A stretch of 11,654 nucleotides of DNA, from NCBI GenBank assembly GCA_041488095.1, contig JBGPOP010000065.1:1-11654 (forward strand). Direction: 5' to 3'. Below are positions 4,888-11,654 of the stretch, piece by piece. Both the position numbers and the translations under genes were made by a program. Each line of letters opens with the position of its first letter. The stretch's first letter is position 1. The DNA is from DASYPQ01 sp041488095 (GTDB lineage: Bacteria > Planctomycetota > UBA1135 > GCA-002686595). The notes beneath the pieces were generated by a model. That model made no database searches, was not told where the DNA came from, and saw nothing but the letters and a program-made list of their open reading frames with translations.

Positions 4888-7558
4888 AATGCGGCGCCAG
4901 CGCGCGGATCTTCACGTTGCGGAACTCGACGTGGTCGCCGTGGTCCTGCAGCGCGATCCGGCCCTTCGCGCTCCGGCCGTAGCCGGGCATCGAGGCGAAC
5001 TTGCTCGCGGCGACGAGCTTCTCCCACGCGGGAGTCCACAGCTCGTACTCGAGGAGCTTCCGGCCGTTCTGCCAGTGCTCGACGTGGGGCCCTCGCACGA
5101 CGATCCGCGCCGCGTTCCACAGGCCCACCGGTCGCGTGACGTCCCATGCCGGCGCGTGGAGCGCATAGTTCGAGCCGGCCGAGGTGCGCGGATCGAGGCC
5201 GTCGTGGTGCTTCTCGTTGTCCAGGATCTGCATCTCCGGGCCGGTCTCCCAGACATAGTCGTGCTCCTCGACGACGTGGAAGAAGACCCCGCTGTTGCCG
5301 CCGGGCGAGATCTTCCACTCGAGGGAGAGCTCGAAGTCGCCGAACTCCTCCTCGGTGACGATGTCGCCGGCCTCGCCCGCGCGCACGAGCGCTCCGTCGA
5401 TCACCTGCCAGCCCGAAGGCATGTCCTTCCTCTTGAAGCCGCGCCAGCCCTTCGTCGTCTTGCCGTCGAAGAGCAGGCGCCACCCTTCCCTGCGTTCGGC
5501 GTCGCCGAGCACGTTCTGAGGCATGGCGGGCGGCCTCGGCAGGACCTGGCCGGGGAGGTCCTTCGGGATCCGGTTCAACGTGTACCAAGCCTCGGTCGAC
5601 CACAGCTTGCGCCCGGAGGCCGCGGCGATCGGCCCGACGATGTGCAGGTACACGACGTGATCCTCCTGGAGGCCGTCGATCTCGAGGAAGACGCGCCTCC
5701 GGTCGGCCGAAACGCTCGCCGAGCGCACGGAGAGCACTTCCGCATCGACCTTGGGCCCGCCGTAGTCGCTGGTCGGCACGTAGCGCCACTGCTCGATGCG
5801 CCAGTTCTCGGGCTCCCACCCGAGGTCCTCCCCGATCGGCTCGGTGAGCTCCAGATCGAAGCCGTTCGCCCGCGCGCGCATCGCCAGGATCTCGAAGGTC
5901 GGCTTGCCGTTGTACCGCAGGCGCTGCAAGCCGAAGCGCTTCTTGCCCTCCTGTCCCCAGTTGCCGGTCGAGCCGATGCCGCCGACGTAGAGCGCTCCGT
6001 CGGGCCCCCACGAGATGCGGTTGACGCCGGCCTCGAGCCCCTGCGTCCAGCGGAACACGCATCCCTGCCAGACGCCGTCGACCTTCTCGACGAAGTCGCG
6101 CTTGATCCCGCCGTGCGTGACGTCGCCGTGGCACATCTGTCCCGAGTAGGGCCCGACGCCGGGCGGGATGAGCACCGGGTTGCTGGGGCTGTTGCCGATC
6201 TCGTTCTGCGGCATCCACAGGACGGGCGGCGTCACGGGCAGATCCGCGGCCGCGTCGAGGAGCACGGCGCGAGAGCCGTAGAACGCGCCCTTCTCGAGGT
6301 GCAGAAGCTTGGAGGAGGGCAGCCAGTCGCCCTGGTTGTCGGTGATGAAGATCTCGCCGTCGGGGCCGAAGCCGATCCCGTTCGGGGTGCGCAGGCCGTG
6401 CGCGACGGTCTCGAAGGAGCCGTCCTCGAGCTTGACGCGGATCGCCTCGCCGCGGCCGGGGATCTGGGGCTGCGTGCTCTTCCCGCCCGGGTTGATCGCC
6501 ACCGCGAGGTTCAAGTAGAACCAGCCGTCCTGGTAGAGCAGCCCGAAGGCGAACTCGTGGAAGTTCGCGGTGACGTTCCAACCGCTGCAAACGCAGCGGT
6601 ACTCGTCGGCGACGCCGTCGTGGTCGCGGTCGATGAGCTCGGTGAGCTCCTGCTTCTGCAGGACGAAGACGCGGTCGCGTAGGGTGCACAACCCGAGCGG
6701 CTCGGCGAGCCCCGCGGCGAAGCGTTTCACCGTGATCTTGCTGCGATCGTCGCCCTGGACTCCGTCGAGGATGTATACGGCACCGGTCGCGTCCCAGGTC
6801 GAGACGAGCATCCGCCCGTCCGGGAGCCAGGCGATGCCGCCGACCTTGGGCTCGAAGCCCTCGGGGCGCACGGTCGCGAGGTCGAAGCTCGGATGCACGT
6901 CGACGAGCGGCAGCCCGTCGCCCGGCGAACCCTTGTCGAGCGGGCGGATGATCTTCTTCGGACCCGGCGCGGTGACGCGGACCTCGCCCGCCGGGCAGGC
7001 GAGGGCGGAGGTCGGGACCACTTCGAACTCGCTCGCGCCCGGACGCTTCCACTGGAGCGAGAGGCTCCAACCGCCGTAGGTCTGGAAGTGGCGGATCTCG
7101 AGCGGGTGCTCGCCGGCGGAGAGATCGATCTCCGCGTCCTTCGCCGAGGTTGCGTGCAGGCCGTCGTGGTCGATCAGGGGCTTGCCGTCGAGCGAGAGCT
7201 TCGAGCCGTCGTCGGAAACGAGGCGCAGGACGTACTTCCCGGGCTCGCCGACGAGGAGGAAGCCGTCGACGACGGTCAGAAAGGTGTACTGCATGCCCTC
7301 GGCCTTGTCGTCCTTGTCGCTCGTGAGGTCGAGCACGGGCAGGACCTCCGAGATGTCGGGCGTCTGGCCGGAGACGAGCGGGTAGATCTTGTCCATCGGC
7401 TCGCCGATGAAGAAGAAGCGCAGGGAGAGACCGCGCTCGCGCGGTGCGCTCTGAGGCTCCGCGGCGGGTTTCGGTGACTCGCGGGGAGGGAGCGGCGGAT
7501 CCTGAGCCGCCCGGAAAGAGAACGAGAGGAGCAGGGGCGCGAGGAGGAGCCGTTTCAC
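4886..7558 (-). CDS. Secreted PA14 / beta-propeller / DUF1080 fusion protein
   Basis: This 890-residue exported protein starts at GTG (7558-7556), supported by GGAGG (7569-7565) six bases upstream. The first codon overlaps the TGA of the preceding gene (GTGA). A signal peptide covers about residues 1-18 (MKRLLLAPLLLSFSFRAA). Residues 42-175 look like a PA14 carbohydrate-binding domain (YVLRLVSDDGSKLSLDGKPL). Residues 224-550 form a sugar-dehydrogenase-like propeller of the PVC type (GGIAWLPDGRMLVSTWD, HGLRTPNGIGFGPDGEIFIT), with an acidic DRDHDGVAD loop that could bind calcium. Residues 550-660 look Ig-like. Residues 690-888 form a DUF1080 domain (LLFDGKTTKGW, GNSGVFFHV, ETGPEMQILDN), the family of 3-keto-disaccharide hydrolases. 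No CXXCH haem site is visible, although relatives often carry cytochrome domains. A role in binding, oxidising or cleaving a glycoside outside the cytoplasm is inferred. The substrate is unknown. Confidence 0.93.
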   Translation of the reverse strand: MKRLLLAPLLLSFSFRAAQDPPLPPRESPKPAAEPQSAPRERGLSLRFFFIGEPMDKIYPLVSGQTPDISEVLPVLDLTSDKDDKAEGMQYTFLTVVDGFLLVGEPGKYVLRLVSDDGSKLSLDGKPLIDHDGLHATSAKDAEIDLSAGEHPLEIRHFQTYGGWSLSLQWKRPGASEFEVVPTSALACPAGEVRVTAPGPKKIIRPLDKGSPGDGLPLVDVHPSFDLATVRPEGFEPKVGGIAWLPDGRMLVSTWDATGAVYILDGVQGDDRSKITVKRFAAGLAEPLGLCTLRDRVFVLQKQELTELIDRDHDGVADEYRCVCSGWNVTANFHEFAFGLLYQDGWFYLNLAVAINPGGKSTQPQIPGRGEAIRVKLEDGSFETVAHGLRTPNGIGFGPDGEIFITDNQGDWLPSSKLLHLEKGAFYGSRAVLLDAAADLPVTPPVLWMPQNEIGNSPSNPVLIPPGVGPYSGQMCHGDVTHGGIKRDFVEKVDGVWQGCVFRWTQGLEAGVNRISWGPDGALYVGGIGSTGNWGQEGKKRFGLQRLRYNGKPTFEILAMRARANGFDLELTEPIGEDLGWEPENWRIEQWRYVPTSDYGGPKVDAEVLSVRSASVSADRRRVFLEIDGLQEDHVVYLHIVGPIAAASGRKLWSTEAWYTLNRIPKDLPGQVLPRPPAMPQNVLGDAERREGWRLLFDGKTTKGWRGFKRKDMPSGWQVIDGALVRAGEAGDIVTEEEFGDFELSLEWKISPGGNSGVFFHVVEEHDYVWETGPEMQILDNEKHHDGLDPRTSAGSNYALHAPAWDVTRPVGLWNAARIVVRGPHVEHWQNGRKLLEYELWTPAWEKLVAASKFASMPGYGRSAKGRIALQDHGDHVEFRNVKIRALAPH

Positions 7559-8355
7559 TTCGCCCCTCCCTTCTCGCCCTTCTTCTCCTCCGCGGAGGAT
7601 GGCTTCGCCGGCTCGGCCTCCGCGGGCAACGGCTCGAAGAACAGGATCAGGTTGGAGAGCGGCTTGGCCTTCGTCAGAACGAGGTGCGAGACGGTTTGCG
7701 TGTGCTTCTCGCCCTTCTCGTCGACGACGTCGACGAACCGCTCCCGCTCGAGGCTCTCGGCGAGCTTGCCGGTGACCCCGTCCGTGCGCAGCTCGAGGGT
7801 GATCTTGACGTTCTCCGGCATGTCGCGGGCGAGGAAGCTGCGCAGGAGGCCCGGGTGTCCCTTGGTCAGCACGAGCTCCCCGAGCCGCGCGTCGTCGAAC
7901 ATCTGCTCCGGGCGCACGAACTCGGGCGATTCCTGCACCGCGACCTTGCGCCCGTCGGGCAGGACGATCTCGTACTCCAGGCCGACGTGGTCGCCGTTGA
8001 AACGGTAGCCGCGCCAGACGGCCTTCACGGGGACGTCCGTGCCGGCGACGTTCGCAGCCCACACGTCGCCGTCGAAGCCCTCGGTGTAGGACCTGCCCCG
8101 GCTCGTCGGCTGCGGTCCGTGCACGGTCGTGAACACCGGTCCGTCGAAGTTCACACCGCCCTTCCAGGCCTTGTAGAGGCCGCAGTTCGTGGCGTCGTAG
8201 GCGAGCCACATGTCGTCCGAGAGCGCGATCGTGACCCTGCGCGCGCGGCCATCGAGGACCGAGCGGAAGACCCATGGATCCCGCGGACGGGCCGGCCCGG
8301 CGGTCTTCTGGGGAGCGGCGCCCGCGAGGGCCAAGGCCAGGAGGAGGAGCTTCAT
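7555..8355 (-). CDS. Secreted protein of unknown function, cluster partner
   Basis: This 266-residue protein starts at the ATG at 8355-8353, where a short signal peptide appears (MKLLLLALALAGAAPQ). A GGAG lies about nine bases upstream (8367-8364). The frame is open further upstream, but that part is Arg/Ser/Pro-rich shadow of the MFS gene. The mature region begins DPWVFRSVLDGRARRVTIAL, followed by WLAYDATNCGLYKAWKGGV and VHGPQPTSRG. I recall similar segments as N-terminal modules of large PVC-bacteria sugar-dehydrogenase or cytochrome proteins, but I cannot name a domain. The C-terminus is a Lys/Glu/Ala-rich low-complexity tail (EEKKGEKGGAK). It overlaps the downstream PA14/propeller/DUF1080 gene by four bases and starts 19 bases after the MFS stop, so joint expression is very likely. 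It may be a periplasmic partner of the downstream enzyme. Confidence 0.88.
   Translation of the reverse strand: MKLLLLALALAGAAPQKTAGPARPRDPWVFRSVLDGRARRVTIALSDDMWLAYDATNCGLYKAWKGGVNFDGPVFTTVHGPQPTSRGRSYTEGFDGDVWAANVAGTDVPVKAVWRGYRFNGDHVGLEYEIVLPDGRKVAVQESPEFVRPEQMFDDARLGELVLTKGHPGLLRSFLARDMPENVKITLELRTDGVTGKLAESLERERFVDVVDEKGEKHTQTVSHLVLTKAKPLSNLILFFEPLPAEAEPAKPSSAEEKKGEKGGAK
7565..7569 (-). promoter_or_regulatory. Ribosome binding site for the GTG start
   Basis: GGAGG on the minus strand, inside the 3' end of the preceding gene and six bases before the GTG at 7558, decides the unusual start of the PA14/propeller/DUF1080 protein. No ATG nearby gives a signal peptide. Confidence 0.6.
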
Positions 8356-8374
8356 CGCGAGGACTCCGACGGGA

Positions 8375-9688
8375 TCAAGCCAGCGCCACACGGGCACGGG
8401 AACGCGAGGGGTAGAACAGGACCAGGAGCGCGAAGCACGCGATCGCGCCCCACATGGGCACGGAGAACAGGGCCTGCGTGTGCGCGCGATTGGCGTAGTC
8501 CAGCTTGGGAGCTCCACCTCGTGCCCAGGTCGCGATCGAGCCGGCGACCATGCTCCCGACGATGATGCCGAGGCCGATGAACACCAGGTTGTACAGGCTC
8601 TGCGCGCTGGCGCGCACGTCGGCGCTCGTCTCCTCGTCGACGATCATGAACGCGACGAAGATGAAGCAGCCGAAGCACAGTCCGTGGAGGGCGACGCCGA
8701 GGGTCAGCGTGAGCGCCTCGGGCAGCGGGATGCGGTCCACGTAGGCGAACAGCGCCATGCGCACGGCGTAGGCTGCGGCGCCGACGAGGAGCAGCGACTT
8801 GCGCGAGCAGCGCTTGGTGATCACGGGCATGAAGGCCAGGACGAGCATCTCCGACATCTGGCCGATCGTCATCAGCCCGCCGCCGCCGACGCCCACGATC
8901 TGGTTGATCGCTCCCGCGGCACGGTTCTGGAACGCGCTCAGAAAGCCCGAGGTGTGCACGAAGTAGAACTGGTGGATGCACGAGATCGGGAGCGAGACCA
9001 GGAACAGGGTGAGGAGCGGGTTGCGGCGGACCTCGCCGAGCGCGGCGAAGGTCGCATTCTGCTCGACCTGGCGCGCCGGCGGCGTGTCGGGGAGGGTGAA
9101 GCAGTAGACGCCCAGGATCGCGCCCAGGATCGCGCTGAGCCGGAACGCGTCGGCGCGACCGGCGGCCTGGGCCAGGTTGATCTGCTCCTCGGTGACGCCG
9201 GGGCCTCCGGGAGTGTGGCGGTGGAGGAGCCATTGCCCGACCGCGATACCGACGACGATCCACCCGATCGTGCCCCAGACGCGCACCTTCCCGAACTGCC
9301 GGTCCCGATCCTCCAGGTGGTGGAAGGCGAGCGAGTTCGTCAGCGAGAGCGTCGGCGCGTAGATCAGCGAGTAGAGCAGGGAGAATTGGAGGAAGCCCCA
9401 GTAGCTCGAGAGGCTGGCGAGCTGCCACACGAGAACCGCCCCGAGGAGGTGGCTGATCCCGAGGAACTTCTGCGTGGCGAAGAAGCGGTCCGCGATCTGG
9501 CCGGCGATGAACGGAGCCAGGATCGCCCCGACCGCACCCACGGCGAACATCGTGGCGATCTGCTCGTCCTTGAAGCCGCGGTAGGAAGCGAGGAACGGCC
9601 ACAGGATCGGCAGCCACGCGCCCCAGATCGCGTACTGGAGGAACATCATCAGCGAGAGCCTGGGGAGGACGGCCGTCTTCGTGCTCAT
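8375..9688 (-). CDS. MFS transporter, nucleoside:H+ symporter-like
   Basis: This 437-residue integral membrane protein has about twelve hydrophobic helices, a normal length for the major facilitator superfamily. The N-terminus has LQYAIWGAWLPIL (residues 17-29), characteristic of the nucleoside:proton symporter (NupG/XapB) branch and its many PVC relatives. An MFS loop motif, GQIADRFF, is at 63-70, and FGKVRVWGTIGWI is at 132-144, also typical of this branch. PVC members are often next to sugar-catabolism genes, so the substrate need not be a nucleoside. A sugar, keto-sugar or nucleoside taken up with protons is possible. It is the first gene of the four-gene minus-strand cluster, 19 bases ahead of the next start codon. 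A candidate promoter lies at 9727-9755. The ribosome binding site before the ATG is weak (GGGCGAGA). Confidence 0.93.
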   Translation of the reverse strand: MSTKTAVLPRLSLMMFLQYAIWGAWLPILWPFLASYRGFKDEQIATMFAVGAVGAILAPFIAGQIADRFFATQKFLGISHLLGAVLVWQLASLSSYWGFLQFSLLYSLIYAPTLSLTNSLAFHHLEDRDRQFGKVRVWGTIGWIVVGIAVGQWLLHRHTPGGPGVTEEQINLAQAAGRADAFRLSAILGAILGVYCFTLPDTPPARQVEQNATFAALGEVRRNPLLTLFLVSLPISCIHQFYFVHTSGFLSAFQNRAAGAINQIVGVGGGGLMTIGQMSEMLVLAFMPVITKRCSRKSLLLVGAAAYAVRMALFAYVDRIPLPEALTLTLGVALHGLCFGCFIFVAFMIVDEETSADVRASAQSLYNLVFIGLGIIVGSMVAGSIATWARGGAPKLDYANRAHTQALFSVPMWGAIACFALLVLFYPSRSRARVALA

Positions 9689-9726
9689 GCGGGTCTCGCC
9701 CGGCTCGCGCGGGCGGAGGGCGCGCC

Positions 9727-9755
9727 AGTGTAGGGATCCGCGCGGAGCCGGTCGA
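9727..9755 (-). promoter_or_regulatory. Candidate sigma-70 promoter for the MFS cluster
   Basis: On the minus strand TCGACC (9755-9750) and TACACT (9732-9727) are separated by 17 bases. Each matches four of six positions of TTGACA and TATAAT. Transcription would start near 9720, about 30 bases before the MFS ATG. The -35 element abuts the hairpin that follows the upstream FG-GAP gene, in an 89-base gap that is the only spacing in the cluster large enough for a promoter. Confidence 0.4.
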
Positions 9756-9771
9756 GGAGCGCGAGCTCCTC
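9754..9771 (-). terminator. Hairpin after FG-GAP gene
   Basis: GAGGAGC (9754-9760) and GCTCCTC (9765-9771) form a perfect 7-bp stem with a four-base loop, starting six bases after the TAG stop (9780-9778) of the FG-GAP protein. No T tract follows on the minus strand. It is a likely transcript end that separates the FG-GAP gene from the MFS cluster. The -35 region of the cluster promoter begins at its base. Confidence 0.4.
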
Positions 9772-9777
9772 ACGCAG

Positions 9778-11654
9778 CTATGGATTCCAGGTGATGCGCT
9801 GTCCGCTCGACGCGTTGAACGCGCCGCCCGGAGGATCGGGGCAGAAGCCGGTCTCCGGATCGCGGTAGTAGACCTGATAGGTGCGCACCGATCCGGGCCC
9901 CAGCGGATCGCCGCGGCTCGCCGACCGGCCGGAGATCGAGAGGTCGCCCGCGCCCGGCGCGGAGGCGACACCTCCGGATGCGTTCTTGACGTACAGGCGC
10001 TCGAGCACTCCGCCGGCGCAACGGAGGCCGTCTCCGAAGCTCGTGCTCGGGATGTCGGTCGAGCCCTGGAGGAAGATGCTGAGAGCCGAGGGCAGCTCGC
10101 CGGAGGAGGTGAGCACCACGTCGTCGCTCGACAGGCGCGACGCGCCGATCGAGGACAGCACCGCGCCTTCCGTGTGGTGGGAATTCTGGCATCCGTGGCC
10201 GGGGCTACCGTTGTTCCCGCACGGGCAGTGACCCTGCGTCCCGTCGCCGAAGCAGGTGGGAACTCCGTGCAGGGGCGGAAGTTGATTGAGCAGTACTGCA
10301 ACCACGTCCGAGTCGTAGTTCGCCACGACCACGTCCGGCCGCCCGTCGCCGCTCACGTCGCCCATCGCGACCGAGACCGGGACGCTCCCGCCCGAGGCGT
10401 AGGCAACGGCCGCGTCGAGCGTGCCGCTCGCGTTGCCCCTCAGCACGCAGACCGTGTTCGAGTTGGCGTTCGCCACGACCACGTCCGGTCGCCCATCGCC
10501 GCTCACGTCTCCAATCGCGACCGAGTACGGGTAGCCCCCACCCGAGTCGTAGGGAACGGCCGCGTCGAGCGTGCCGCCCGCATTGCCCCTCAGCACGCAG
10601 ACTGTGTTCGAGGTGGCGTTCGCCACGACCACGTCCGGTCGCCCATCGCCGCTCACGTCCCCGATCGCGACCGAGTTCGGGAAGGTTCCGCCCGAGGCGT
10701 AAGGAACGGCCGCGTCGAGCGTGCCGCCCGCGTTTCCCATCAGCACGCCGACCGTGTTCGAGTTGACGTTCGCCACGACCACGTCCGGACGCCCGTCGCC
10801 GCTCACGTCGCCGATCGCGACCGATTGCGGGTGGTATCCGCCCGAGGCGTAGGGAACGGCCGCGTCGAGCGTGCCGCCTGCGTTTCCCATCAGCACGCAG
10901 ACCGTGTCCGAGGAGAAGTTTGCCACGACCAAGTCCGGCCGACCATCGCCGCTCACGTCGCCGATCGCGACCGAGAGCGGGAAGCTCCCGCCCGGGTCGT
11001 AGGGAACGGCCGCGTCGAGCGTGCCGCTCGCGTTGCCCCTCAGCACGCAGACCGTGTCCGAGTCGGCGTTCGCCACGACCACATCCGGCCGCCCGTCGCC
11101 GCTCACGTCCCCGATCGCGACCGAGTACGGGTAGTACCCGCCCGAGGCGTAGGGAACGGCCGCGTCGAGCGTGCCGCCCTCGTTGCCCCTCTGCTCGCAG
11201 AGCTTGTCTGACCCGTTGTTCGCCACGACCACGTCCGGCCGCCAATCGCCGCTCACGTCGCCGATCGCGATCGAGGATGGGTAGATCCCGCCCGAGGCGT
11301 AAGGAACGGCCGCGTCGAGCGCTCCGACAGCGTTGCCCCTCAGCATGCAGACCGTGTTCGAGTCGCGGTTCGCCACGACCACGTCCGGCCGCGCATCGCC
11401 GCTCACATCCCCGATCGCGACCGAGCCCGCGCCATTCCCGCCCGAGGCGTAGGAAACGGCCGCGTCGAGCGTTCCGACAGCGTTGCCCCTCAGCATGCAG
11501 ATCGTATTCGAGTCGCGGTTCGCCACGACCACGTCCGGCCGACCAACGCCGCTCACGTCCCCGATCGCGACCGAGGCCGGGTGGATCCCTCCCGAGGCGT
11601 AGGGAACGGCCGCGTCGAGCGTGCCGCCCTCGTGGCCCCTCAGCACGCAGACCG
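9778..11654 (-). CDS. FG-GAP/VCBS repeat secreted protein, 5' end missing
   Basis: This is the C-terminal 625 residues of a larger protein that continues past the right edge. The first in-frame ATG in the window (11646) lies within a repeat and is not the real start. Nine consecutive 50-residue units follow the pattern GTLDAAVPYASGG, four variable residues, SVAIGDVSGDGRPDVVVAN, then a variable turn. The DVSGDGRPD loop resembles the calcium-binding loop of FG-GAP/VCBS (integrin-alpha type) propeller blades. After the repeats comes a Cys-rich stretch (CFGDGTQGHCPCGNNGSPGH) and a C-terminal domain (from about 10170 down to 9781) with LYVKNASGG, VYYRDPETGFCP and the end FNASSGQRITWNP. This combination is familiar from planctomycete secreted proteins. 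A surface or secreted adhesive or binding role is inferred. No enzyme motif is seen. Confidence 0.9.
   Translation of the reverse strand, partial: VCVLRGHEGGTLDAAVPYASGGIHPASVAIGDVSGVGRPDVVVANRDSNTICMLRGNAVGTLDAAVSYASGGNGAGSVAIGDVSGDARPDVVVANRDSNTVCMLRGNAVGALDAAVPYASGGIYPSSIAIGDVSGDWRPDVVVANNGSDKLCEQRGNEGGTLDAAVPYASGGYYPYSVAIGDVSGDGRPDVVVANADSDTVCVLRGNASGTLDAAVPYDPGGSFPLSVAIGDVSGDGRPDLVVANFSSDTVCVLMGNAGGTLDAAVPYASGGYHPQSVAIGDVSGDGRPDVVVANVNSNTVGVLMGNAGGTLDAAVPYASGGTFPNSVAIGDVSGDGRPDVVVANATSNTVCVLRGNAGGTLDAAVPYDSGGGYPYSVAIGDVSGDGRPDVVVANANSNTVCVLRGNASGTLDAAVAYASGGSVPVSVAMGDVSGDGRPDVVVANYDSDVVAVLLNQLPPLHGVPTCFGDGTQGHCPCGNNGSPGHGCQNSHHTEGAVLSSIGASRLSSDDVVLTSSGELPSALSIFLQGSTDIPSTSFGDGLRCAGGVLERLYVKNASGGVASAPGAGDLSISGRSASRGDPLGPGSVRTYQVYYRDPETGFCPDPPGGAFNASSGQRITWNP
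10291..11654 (-). repeat. Tandem array of exact 150-base units
   Basis: The same block (CGCCACGACCACGTCCGG on the plus strand, or a close variant) begins at 10321, 10471, 10621, 10771, 10921, 11071, 11221, 11371 and 11521, always 150 bases apart. Recognisable similarity extends left to about 10291. The array continues off the right edge. The period is a multiple of three, so every unit encodes 50 residues in phase. Most differences are confined to two short segments per unit, and the rest is nearly identical at DNA level. Confidence 0.95.

Noticed and set aside
4889..6682. Plus-strand open frame of 597 codons inside the PA14/propeller/DUF1080 gene
   Set aside because: It is a mirror of the real minus-strand gene, with a low-complexity His/Arg/Val/Asp-rich translation and no signal peptide or motif.
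4878..7070. Upstream extension of the DUF155-like reading frame, which would make a 1104-residue protein
   Set aside because: Residues before the MSEVPALVVRKG start are Arg-rich out-of-frame sequence of the neighbouring gene. The ATG at 4877 has its own GAGGAG ribosome binding site.
8356..8517. N-terminal extension of the 266-residue secreted protein
   Set aside because: The extra 54 residues are Ser/Pro/Arg/Cys-rich and overlap the MFS coding region. The start at 8355 gives a clean signal peptide and an upstream GGAG.
8210..9733. Plus-strand open frame of 507 codons opposite the MFS gene
   Set aside because: Its translation is a charged low-complexity stretch. The minus strand encodes an unmistakable twelve-helix transporter.
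10174..11245. Two further long open frames (one plus, one minus) across the 150-base repeats
   Set aside because: A repeat period divisible by three keeps all frames that are open in one unit open in every unit. Only the FG-GAP frame gives a known fold.
10291..11654. CRISPR-like periodicity
   Set aside because: The 150-base units are almost wholly conserved and coding. There is no short repeat / unique spacer alternation and no cas gene nearby.

Overview
The window is a high-GC bacterial segment that most probably comes from a member of the Planctomycetota. The evidence is the protein families. Two secreted beta-propeller proteins end in C-terminal modules that I recognise from planctomycete secretomes. 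There is also a PA14 / propeller / DUF1080 fusion of the PVC-bacteria type and a nucleoside-symporter-like MFS carrier of the kind common in that group. No rRNA, tRNA, integrase, transposase or CRISPR array was found.

Layout. Bases 1-271 are non-coding. They hold an extremely G/C-rich foldback (48-116) and a second long hairpin (141-188) in front of the first gene. Two plus-strand genes follow, both with signal peptides: a seven-repeat propeller-like secreted protein (272-1942) and a HEAT-repeat protein (2112-3386). A stretch of nested inverted repeats comes next, then a small two-helix membrane protein (3481-3732). From 3756 onward everything reads on the minus strand.

The minus strand carries a tight four-gene cluster, read right to left. 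It consists of an MFS transporter (9688-8375), a secreted protein of unknown function (8355-7555), an 890-residue secreted PA14 / beta-propeller / DUF1080 protein (7558-4886) that overlaps its upstream neighbour by 4 bases (GTGA), and a tail-anchored RMD1/DUF155-like protein (4877-3756) whose ribosome binding site overlaps the preceding stop codon. A candidate promoter lies just upstream of the MFS gene at 9727-9755. The spacing implies one transcript. A reasonable inference is extracytoplasmic handling of a sugar or glycoside, possibly through 3-keto-glycoside chemistry suggested by the DUF1080 domain, coupled to uptake by the MFS carrier. The substrate cannot be read from the sequence.

At the right edge is the 3' part of a second minus-strand secreted protein (9778 to beyond 11654). 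It is built of exactly 150-base (50-residue) FG-GAP/VCBS-type repeats and ends in a Cys-rich planctomycete C-terminal domain. Its true start lies outside the window.
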